Positions 57,798 through 64,000 of a DNA stretch of 64,000 nucleotides are shown here, piece by piece. Source of the DNA: Bacteroidia bacterium Ga0077558 (lineage in GTDB: Bacteria; Bacteroidota; Bacteroidia; Chitinophagales; Chitinophagaceae); the NCBI GenBank assembly GCA_001464625.1, contig LNFJ01000171.1:62001-126000 (forward strand). Reading direction: 5' to 3'. The notes beneath the pieces were generated by a model that searched no databases, had not been told where the DNA came from, and worked only from the letters and a program-made list of their open reading frames with translations. Both the position numbers and the translations under genes were made by a program. Positions within the stretch are counted from its first letter, which is position 1. Each line of letters begins with the position of its first letter.

Positions 57798-57805
57798 CAA
57801 ATATA
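57798..57805 (-). promoter_or_regulatory. -7 box of the SET gene
   Basis: The minus strand reads TATATTTG, a perfect TAnnTTTG. It decides the start at 57777. Confidence 0.6.
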
Positions 57806-57851
57806 GCCATAGCACAACTTCAAAAGTCAATTGCTTTGCAAAAGAATAGTT

Positions 57852-57887
57852 TAACCGCAGAGGCACCATCAATTGCCTCTGCGGTTA
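57852..57887 (-). terminator. long perfect inverted repeat
   Basis: TAACCGCAGAGGCA and TGCCTCTGCGGTTA form a 14-bp stem with an 8-nt loop, directly after the stop of the thioredoxin/TPR gene on the minus strand. A T-run is weak on either side, so it may be a terminator without tail or a dispersed repeat. Confidence 0.6.
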
Positions 57888-57892
57888 CTTGT

Positions 57893-58777
57893 TTATCCCT
57901 TCAATCCTTTCACTTCATATAAAATTTGTAGAATTTCTTTTACCAGCAAAGGGTCTTTATTTATTTCCAATGCTCTTTCTAAAAACTGGACGGCCGTTTT
58001 GTTATCACCTATTTTATAATACCCCTCTCCCAGGCTCGACAATACATTAGCCGATTCCGGGTATAGTTGTGCATTCAGTTGAAATACTTTAAACGCTTCC
58101 TCCTTTTTTCCCTGTTGCAGTAGTAAATAACCAAGGCTATTCAACTCTCTTTCATTGTTTACTAATGACTTTAATTGCATGGACATTCCACGGATATTGC
58201 TGTTTTTATTGAGCAATGTTCCATCATTCAACCATTCGCTCAGCAATGAAAAGCTTTTATAATTGGGGCTATAATCTCCACCGGTAAGTATAGTTTGCAA
58301 ATCTTTTTCAAGCGATGTAACAGGGAATTCATTGATCCGCCCTACTTCTACCCCATTTTTATAAACAATAAAAACAGGTACTCTAAAAATTCCCTTGCCG
58401 GCTTCTTCCTGCTTCGGGCCCTGTTTGTATAATGAATCACTGCCGCCCAACCCGATCAGCTTTACCTGGCTGGTAGCAAATGATGCATCATGCAGCAATT
58501 TCATAAACCTTGGTACTTCTCTTTTACTATCACCACACCAGGTGCCCAGAAAGATATCCATGCTGATATCTTTGGTGTTAGTTTTTTTAATTGCCGCTGT
58601 AATTTTTGTATCAGGTTGATAAGCATTGTATATACTGTCAAACCATTTGTTGAATGGTGCTTGCATTAGATCATTTTGCGTAATCGTTCCGTATAAAATT
58701 GTTGACTTGACAGCTATTTGACCAAAAGAAATTATTGATACAGCCATTAATACAATGGCCATTGATATTTTTTTCAT
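57893..58777 (-). CDS. thioredoxin-fold protein with TPR repeats
   Basis: 294 residues. Signal peptide (ISMAIVLMAVSIISFG), then a thioredoxin-like domain with FLGTWCGDSKREVPRF (single Cys of the WC active site; no second Cys at the usual place) and VPVFIVYKNGVEVGRI, then two TPR repeats (EAFKVFQLNAQLYPESANVL, TAVQFLERALEINKDP). Periplasmic; probably a redox or chaperone-like protein. The lone Cys makes disulfide exchange by the usual mechanism unlikely. Confidence 0.75.
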   Translation of the reverse strand: MKKISMAIVLMAVSIISFGQIAVKSTILYGTITQNDLMQAPFNKWFDSIYNAYQPDTKITAAIKKTNTKDISMDIFLGTWCGDSKREVPRFMKLLHDASFATSQVKLIGLGGSDSLYKQGPKQEEAGKGIFRVPVFIVYKNGVEVGRINEFPVTSLEKDLQTILTGGDYSPNYKSFSLLSEWLNDGTLLNKNSNIRGMSMQLKSLVNNERELNSLGYLLLQQGKKEEAFKVFQLNAQLYPESANVLSSLGEGYYKIGDNKTAVQFLERALEINKDPLLVKEILQILYEVKGLKG

Positions 58778-58867
58778 AAAAAATCATTGTTTGGTTAATT
58801 ATAATAATAGAATAGTTGTATGCCCCGAAATAGATCAGGCATAACACAAAAAAACACAGAAATATAA

Positions 58868-59206
58868 TTAACCCAATTGTGGCGGATGTTCAATGCCATA
58901 AACATTACCGGAAGGCAAAACGGTTACAAGATTAACCGTGAATGCTGTATTCAAATAACAGAATTGAAATACTTGATCATTTACCGGCGTACAATAAGAT
59001 TCATCCGGATGATGGTGGATATGAACGGGTGGAGCTGCATTATCGGCAATAGGGGCAGCTTTGTCTTCCAGCAAGCTTTCGCAATCACAGGTTTTTCCAT
59101 CAGTAGTAAAATAATTGGTAACCCGGCAATTTACATAGCCGATATGCTTCTCGTATTGAGCAACAAAGAAAACAAGGAGTAATATTACAGCAGTAATTTT
59201 TCTCAA
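58868..59206 (-). CDS. small secreted Cys/His-rich protein
   Basis: 112 residues. Hydrophobic N-terminus (ITAVILLLVFFVAQ), then CRVTNYF and KTCDCES and a His/Pro cluster (PPVHIHHHPDESYC). The Cys/His pattern could bind metal ions. Family not recognised. Confidence 0.5.
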   Translation of the reverse strand: MRKITAVILLLVFFVAQYEKHIGYVNCRVTNYFTTDGKTCDCESLLEDKAAPIADNAAPPVHIHHHPDESYCTPVNDQVFQFCYLNTAFTVNLVTVLPSGNVYGIEHPPQLG

Positions 59207-59378
59207 CTGGCTGACTATTTAGTTTGGGTTTTGGTGCAGCAGGAAGCCCCGCCGCTTTTACCTGACAAATAGTGGGGAGAAAGGGTTGCATTCTTTTCAG
59301 CCTGTATTCGTAGACGATTGACTAAACTTCATCATTTTTTTGAACATTCCAGAAATAGGAGGCAATAAAACTAGTCCT

Positions 59379-59786
59379 TTAAACCATATCATCAATTTCA
59401 ATATTCTCTTTATCGATAAGTTCCTTTATTTCATAAAAAGAGCTCAAAAGTCCATATAGCTCTGGATTTGGCTCAAATCCATCAATATAAATACGCATAA
59501 AATCTTGGTGTCTAATCCAATCTTCTACTATTATCTGAAGACCATTATTTTTTAAATTTAAATGCCAGTACTTTGAAACATTACTTGATATAACATCAAA
59601 ATACCGCAATAAATATCTAGAAGGATAGGAAGAGTTCTTATGATCGGAAACGAAAACAAAGGTATTATTATTGATAATCTCCAAACCATATACATTATAT
59701 AATTTGTCTATTTCCAAATAAGTAGGTTCAAACCCAAATTCTAATCCCAGTCTATGGACAGATTTATTTATACACTTTACTATCAT
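59379..59786 (-). CDS. hypothetical protein
   Basis: 135 residues. Strand-rich start (MIVKCINKSVHRLGLEFGFE), VYGLEIINNNTFVFVSDHKN and an acidic helical end (EIKELIDKENIEIDDMV). Soluble, no known motif. It sits among small minus-strand genes and may belong to a polymorphic-toxin immunity-like group by size and acidic character, but evidence is weak. Confidence 0.4.
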   Translation of the reverse strand: MIVKCINKSVHRLGLEFGFEPTYLEIDKLYNVYGLEIINNNTFVFVSDHKNSSYPSRYLLRYFDVISSNVSKYWHLNLKNNGLQIIVEDWIRHQDFMRIYIDGFEPNPELYGLLSSFYEIKELIDKENIEIDDMV

Positions 59787-59797
59787 GAAACACTTTC

Positions 59798-60145
59798 TTA
59801 TTTATACAATCTATTATAAAACTCAATCACTGTACTATCCGGCTTATAGGTGATTTCAGCATCTGGAGAAATTCCCGTTAACGATTTTATAGTATTCATC
59901 TTTATCTGATAAACAGACATTCATTTATAATTTAATCTATGAGAAATTCTGGGGTCAGCTGCATTTTCCAGTAAATAAAATATCATGGAAGTATCTTTCC
60001 TTTCCGAAATAATGCTTACAGCATTTATAATACTATCTTTATTTTCACTTCTTAACATTAGAATAAGCTGTTCTTTTGTTTCTCCATTATTCTTACAAGA
60101 AGAAATAAAAAACAAACATATTACTAAACACAATTTACTACTCAT
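59798..60145 (-). pseudogene. lipoprotein with HEAT-like helices, interrupted by an in-frame stop
   Basis: The frame from ATG 60145 codes for a lipoprotein signal (CLVICLFFISSC), a helical part (LENAADPRISHRLNYK) and then TGA at 59921. Translation in the same frame continues at once with MSVYQIKMNTIKSLTG and PDSTVIEFYNRLYK and ends at a second stop (59798). A GGA-to-TGA change would explain the break. The two parts read as one protein of about 115 residues. Confidence 0.6.
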
Positions 60146-60273
60146 AGTATAATCTTTGCAATGGTTATCTTCCCAAAGATGTGAATAGCTTTTGTTGGCT
60201 CAATCAGCGTATAAATTACTTTATACACTAAGTCTGTTTTCAGAAGTCCTTAGTTGAAACTCTTCTCCTCACA

Positions 60274-60621
60274 TCATTTTTCAATCAAACCATCCGTCTT
60301 CCATTGTTTGAAAACATTGATCGTACTGTCGCTTAGTTTAGCGGCTTTGCGGAAAGGCATAAAACCTCTGTCTGTCGGATTCAGTTCCACCCGGCGGATG
60401 ATCTCATCGATATCAGCTTTTACGTTGGCAAAATTATCATACGGCTTTTTATTGCCTTTACCGGATATATGACAAGGAGAGCAATTTGTGGTAATAGCCA
60501 TTTGCACATTAGCTTCATAACTAAACTTAGGCACCGCAGCCGTTGTCTTTTTAGAAGAACTGCAATTGGCAAATAATACTACAGTAGCAACAATAGCTGA
60601 AAAGGCAATGATTTTTCGCAT
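60274..60621 (-). CDS. lipoprotein c-type cytochrome (single heme)
   Basis: 115 residues. Lipobox-like LFANCSSSKK after a hydrophobic start, then the heme motif TNCSPCHISGKG (CxxCH) and a later Met candidate (GFMPFRKAAK). Periplasmic electron carrier. Small single-heme proteins of this type are common in Bacteroidota respiratory modules, but the partner is not visible here. Confidence 0.78.
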   Translation of the reverse strand: MRKIIAFSAIVATVVLFANCSSSKKTTAAVPKFSYEANVQMAITTNCSPCHISGKGNKKPYDNFANVKADIDEIIRRVELNPTDRGFMPFRKAAKLSDSTINVFKQWKTDGLIEK

Positions 60622-60730
60622 GTGGTTTGTTTTTTAAAAATGAAATATATCCAAAAAAATACAATCTCAATCACCAACTATCAAAACGATTGAACCAATA
60701 GCTCCGGTTGCCCGCCATCCTTCCAAATAT

Positions 60731-60738
60731 TATCTTCG
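60731..60738 (+). promoter_or_regulatory. possible -7 box of the MFS gene
   Basis: TATCTTCG, one mismatch from TAnnTTTG, ends 10 nt before the MFS start codon. Confidence 0.35.
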
Positions 60739-60748
60739 CAATACTACC

Positions 60749-61942
60749 ATGCTTAGAGCTACTGCTAAAACTTACCGCAATGCATACGCAGGCCTGTCGA
60801 AAGAAACATGGCTGCTTTCCCTGATAATGCTGATAAACCGCAGCGGCACCATGGTAGTGCCGTTTATGACGCTGTACCTTACCAGTCCGGAAATGGGCTA
60901 TTCGGTAGGTGATGCAGGAATTGTATTTGGTTTATTTGGAGCAGGTGCTTTTGCTGGCGCATGGCTCGGCGGAAGACTGACAGATAAAATTGGCTTCTAC
61001 CCTGTTCAGTTATTTACCTTATTCGGCGGGGGAATTTTATTCATTGTATTGGGACAGATGAATACCTATCCGCTTATTTGCATCTTTACTTTTTTACTCA
61101 GTTTTGTGAATGAAGCTTTTCGCCCTGCTAACTCCACCGCTATTGCATTCTATAGCAATGAAAATAACAGAACAAGATCTTATGCATTGAACAGGCTGGC
61201 CATCAATTTGGGTTGGGCCGCAGGTAGTGCATTGGGTGGATTTATTGCACATATTGATTACGAATTATTGTTTTGGGTAGATGGATTTACCAATATGGGT
61301 GCCGCATTATTAATGTGGCTGGTTTTAAAACCCGTGGATTATAAACCACCCAAAAAGCAAAAGATCGATGATCCGCTGATACAATCTGCGTATAAAGACA
61401 AAACCTATTTGTCCTTTGCATTTATCACTATTTTATTTGCCTGTTGCTTTTTTCAGATGTTCAATAATGTTCCCGTTTACTTTAAAAGGGAACTCAATTT
61501 CTCTGAACCTTTTATCGGCATTTTAATGGCTGCCAACGGCATCATCATAGTGCTGGTAGAAATGGTGCTGGTGTATAAACTGGAAGGTAAAAGGAACAAT
61601 ATCTATTATATCAGCATCGGGGTGTTTTTGGTTGGTGTTGCTTTCCTTTTATTGAACATACCTGCTGCAGCCGTGCCGGTAGCCATCAGCATGATTGTGC
61701 TGGTTACTTTCGGCGAAATACTCTCCATGCCTTTTATGAATAGCTATTGGATAGCCCGAACACAGCCATCCAACCGGGGGCAGTATGCAGCACTATATAC
61801 AATGGCCTGGTCGGTAGCACAAGTGCTTGGCCCTATGGGCGGTGCACAGCTTGCCGAATATTCCGGTTTCAATGTTTTATGGTGGACGGTAGGGCTTGTT
61901 TCAATCGTCGCATCCTTCGCTTTTTGGAAATGGCATCGGTAA
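60749..61942 (+). CDS. major facilitator superfamily transporter
   Basis: 397 residues with about 12 hydrophobic segments. The conserved loop 2/3 pattern is GAWLGGRLTDKIGFYPVQLF. The sequence is similar in layout to drug/sugar exporters of the MFS_1 type; the substrate is unknown. Converges with the racemase-like gene on the other strand. Confidence 0.85.
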   Translation: MLRATAKTYRNAYAGLSKETWLLSLIMLINRSGTMVVPFMTLYLTSPEMGYSVGDAGIVFGLFGAGAFAGAWLGGRLTDKIGFYPVQLFTLFGGGILFIVLGQMNTYPLICIFTFLLSFVNEAFRPANSTAIAFYSNENNRTRSYALNRLAINLGWAAGSALGGFIAHIDYELLFWVDGFTNMGAALLMWLVLKPVDYKPPKKQKIDDPLIQSAYKDKTYLSFAFITILFACCFFQMFNNVPVYFKRELNFSEPFIGILMAANGIIIVLVEMVLVYKLEGKRNNIYYISIGVFLVGVAFLLLNIPAAAVPVAISMIVLVTFGEILSMPFMNSYWIARTQPSNRGQYAALYTMAWSVAQVLGPMGGAQLAEYSGFNVLWWTVGLVSIVASFAFWKWHR

Positions 61943-61949
61943 ATTTTAG

Positions 61950-62639
61950 TTATCCAAGCGCAAAATCCACCGCAGCAGTTGCATGTAATAAAGTGGTATC
62001 AAAAACAGGTAGTGCTGTGTCGGATTGTTTGATAAGCATCGGAATTTCTGTGCAGCCCAATATTGCACCTTGTGCCCCTTCAGCAGATAGTTTATCAATT
62101 ATTTCCAAAAATCCTTGCTTTGTTTCAGCAAGAAATTTTCCTTTTCCTAATTCATTATAGATGGCATTGTTTACGAACTCTATACCATCAGCACCTGGTA
62201 TTATTGTTTCGACACCGTAACTGGCGAGTTTGTTTTTATAAAAGTCAAACTGCATGGTGTAGCGGGTACCTAATAATGCTACTTTAGTAATTCCTTTGTG
62301 TTGGATAGCTTTGGCAGTAACATCGGCAATATGCAGCAGCGGAATAGATATTTTTTCCTGCACCCTCTCTGCAATATGGTGCATAGTATTAGCACCCAAT
62401 AACACACAAGCAGCGCCGGCGGCTTCCACTTTTTTAGCAGCATCGGTAATAATGCGGGTAATTCCATCCCAATCTCCTTTTTGAGTAAGGGTTACTATTT
62501 CTCCATAATTAACGGAATACATCGCAATTTTTGCGGCTTCATTTCCGCCCAATCGTTGATTAGTAATTTCATTAAATAGCCGGTAATAGTCCAACGAGGA
62601 AACCCATGATAAACCGCCTACAAATCCAATTGTTTTCAT
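61950..62639 (-). CDS. aspartate/glutamate racemase family protein (YgeA-like)
   Basis: 229 residues from ATG 62639. The N-terminus TIGFVGGLSWVSSLDYYRLF and the second catalytic motif AILGCTEIPMLI are typical. At the first catalytic position LGANTMHHI has Ala where many racemases have Cys (or Thr in E. coli YgeA-type enzymes). Racemisation needs two acid/base residues, so activity may be reduced or of a different type. Confidence 0.8.
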   Translation of the reverse strand: MKTIGFVGGLSWVSSLDYYRLFNEITNQRLGGNEAAKIAMYSVNYGEIVTLTQKGDWDGITRIITDAAKKVEAAGAACVLLGANTMHHIAERVQEKISIPLLHIADVTAKAIQHKGITKVALLGTRYTMQFDFYKNKLASYGVETIIPGADGIEFVNNAIYNELGKGKFLAETKQGFLEIIDKLSAEGAQGAILGCTEIPMLIKQSDTALPVFDTTLLHATAAVDFALG

Positions 62640-62731
62640 GTAATAAAAATATTGCAAAGCATCCTCCGCAACAAAACTTTCGTCACAGAATGATAATATT
62701 TCCTAATATCAGCTGGGGCGGAACAAACCCT

Positions 62732-62739
62732 TACATTTG
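62732..62739 (+). promoter_or_regulatory. -7 box of the phosphatase gene
   Basis: TACATTTG, a perfect TAnnTTTG, ends 14 nt before the start codon at 62754. Confidence 0.55.
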
Positions 62740-62753
62740 TCAAAATTTTTTTC

Positions 62754-64000
62754 ATGCGACTGGTATCTATTTTAGCGTTAGTATTATTCTGCACTGTCAC
62801 TGTTGAAGCACAGCAAACGATTAAGCGTCCAAAGCTTATTGTAGGTATTGTGGTGGACCAGATGCGCTGGGATTATCTCTATCGTTTTTATGACCGGTAC
62901 GATGCTAATGGTGGATTTAAACGTATGCTTAACCAGGGCTTTACTTGTGAAAACACTTTAATTCCATACACCCCTACATATACAGGTTGCGGACATAGTT
63001 CTATTTACACAGGATCAGTGCCTGCTATAAATGGCATTACCGGAAATTATTGGTGGGACAGAGATCAAATGCGTTCTGTTTATTGCACAGAAGATAAAAC
63101 AGTCAACACCGTTGGCAGCGCTACTTCTGCAGGCAAACAAAGTCCCAGAAATATGCTTACCACAACCATCTGCGATGAATTGCGGATTGCTACCAACTTT
63201 AAAAGTAAAGTGGTAGGTATTTCTATAAAAGACAGAGGTGGTATTTTACCAGCAGGCCATAGTGCCAATGCCGCTTATTGGTACGATGGCGGCGTAGGCA
63301 AATGGATAACTTCTACTTATTACATGAATGAATTACCAAAATGGGTTAATGATTTTAATGCGCAGAAGTTAGTTGATAAATATTACGAAAAAGGCTGGAA
63401 TACACTTTACCCGATTAACACTTATACACTAAGTACCGCCGACGAAAAAAGCCATGAAGCAAAAACATTAGGTGGCAATAAATTTCCCTATGACATGAAA
63501 GCTTATATGGGAAAAGACTATGGGAAAGTTTCTACCACTCCAATGGGAAATACATTGACTGCTGAATTTGCAAAAGCTACGTTAGTGGCTGAGCAATTGG
63601 GAGCAGATGATATTACGGATTTTCTGGCGGTAAGTTTTTCTTCACCGGATTATATTGGTCATACGTTCGGACCTAACTCGGTAGAAGCTGAAGATGGATT
63701 TTTAAGATTAGATAAAGAGCTTGGTTCTTTCTTAGATTTTTTGGATGCAAAAGTTGGCAAGGGTCAATACACCGTTTTTCTTTCTGCTGACCATGGCGTG
63801 GCACATACCCCCGAGTATATGACGGAGAATAAAATGCCCGGTGGAAGAGTTTTCATGAGCGACATAACCAAGCAACTCAACATTGCATTAAATGAAAAAT
63901 TCAACATCACCCCTGTGGTGGTCTATGATGATAATTACCAATTTGGATTAAATCATCCAAAAATTGATTCTGCTAAATTAGATGCTGAAGATATTATTGA
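62754..64000 (+). CDS. PafA-type alkaline phosphatase (3' end outside window)
   Basis: The open frame from ATG 62754 runs off the window. A signal peptide (MRLVSILALVLFCTVTVEA) is followed by metal-site motifs of the PafA/NPP superfamily: VGIVVDQMRWDY, TPTYTGCGHSSIYTG (Thr nucleophile), SPDYIGHTFGPNS and LSADHGVAHTPE. Such Zn-dependent phosphatases release phosphate from organic esters outside the cell and are often active at high phosphate. The visible part is about 415 residues. Confidence 0.85.
   Translation, partial: MRLVSILALVLFCTVTVEAQQTIKRPKLIVGIVVDQMRWDYLYRFYDRYDANGGFKRMLNQGFTCENTLIPYTPTYTGCGHSSIYTGSVPAINGITGNYWWDRDQMRSVYCTEDKTVNTVGSATSAGKQSPRNMLTTTICDELRIATNFKSKVVGISIKDRGGILPAGHSANAAYWYDGGVGKWITSTYYMNELPKWVNDFNAQKLVDKYYEKGWNTLYPINTYTLSTADEKSHEAKTLGGNKFPYDMKAYMGKDYGKVSTTPMGNTLTAEFAKATLVAEQLGADDITDFLAVSFSSPDYIGHTFGPNSVEAEDGFLRLDKELGSFLDFLDAKVGKGQYTVFLSADHGVAHTPEYMTENKMPGGRVFMSDITKQLNIALNEKFNITPVVVYDDNYQFGLNHPKIDSAKLDAEDII

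Noticed and set aside
57852-57887. Recombinase or transposon end repeat
   Set aside because: The 14-bp inverted repeat is close to a gene end and has no partner copy in the window; a terminator-like or dispersed repeat is simpler.
1-64000. CRISPR array, rRNA operon or insertion sequence
   Set aside because: No regularly spaced repeats, no rRNA-like stretch, and no transposase gene with inverted ends was seen on either strand.

Overview
The window looks like a chromosomal segment of a Bacteroidota bacterium, most likely family Chitinophagaceae. The promoters that can be read have the Bacteroidota -7 box TAnnTTTG (for example ahead of lepA, of the msr operon and of the terminal phosphatase gene). 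Shine-Dalgarno sequences are mostly absent. Family-typical genes include ytxJ, a DM13 protein, DUF4199, TonB-C proteins, a large HExxH metallopeptidase and a PafA-type phosphatase.

Region 1 (1-10.8 kb, all minus strand) is an oxidative-stress and protein-repair island. It holds a Rieske/flavin-reductase-like fusion cut by the window edge, a DM13 protein, a ZIP metal transporter, YtxJ, Dps, a SnoaL-like protein, the AMPylator SelO, a small GNAT, a SirB1-like protein, and an unusually large methionine-sulfoxide-reductase set: one lipoprotein MsrB-MsrA fusion, three tandem msrA copies (one decaying), a stand-alone msrB and a thioredoxin-like partner. An AraC regulator follows.

Region 2 (about 11-33.7 kb, all plus strand) is an integrated element. 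Its left part has an Xre-ImmA regulator, two paralogous small winged-helix proteins and an unknown protein. From 13.3 kb a dense operon of about 20 mostly small, often single-membrane-span proteins begins. It includes two or three candidate beta-rich coat proteins, a protein with a transglutaminase-like cysteine-protease domain, annexin-like repeats, a peptidoglycan-binding protein, an amidase, a second wall-active enzyme with an L,D-transpeptidase-like motif, holin- and spanin-like proteins and a possible spike or fibre protein. A 1741-residue RadC/MPN - N6-methylase - Strawberry-notch helicase polyvalent protein, a RecA-like ATPase and a large serine recombinase follow. No terminase, portal, tail or conjugation gene is visible, so I read the element as a provirus of a tailless, probably membrane-containing virus. 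A short Gly-rich motif, roughly N-G-[LIM]-[ED]-G, recurs at domain boundaries in at least seven of its proteins and resembles a maturation-protease site. The recombinase gene ends inside the first 24 nucleotides of a tRNA-Pro gene that lies on the opposite strand. The rest of that tRNA is not in the window, so the true left end of the island is unresolved.

Region 3 (33.8-47.9 kb) begins with a dihydroorotase-like protein that lacks the metal motif, a DUF4199 protein and two glycosyltransferases. It continues with the complete GDP-D-glycero-alpha-D-manno-heptose pathway (hddA, gmhA and an hddC-gmhB fusion), a Wzm/Wzt polysaccharide exporter, methyltransferases and further glycosyltransferases. 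This is an O-antigen or surface-glycan locus.

Region 4 (48-64 kb) is general housekeeping: lepA, small secreted proteins, a TonB-C protein, a zinc metallopeptidase, a GNAT that has lost its cofactor loop, DinB, a SET protein, a thioredoxin/TPR protein, a lipoprotein gene interrupted by a stop codon, a c-type cytochrome, an MFS transporter, an aspartate-racemase relative and a PafA-type phosphatase cut by the window edge.
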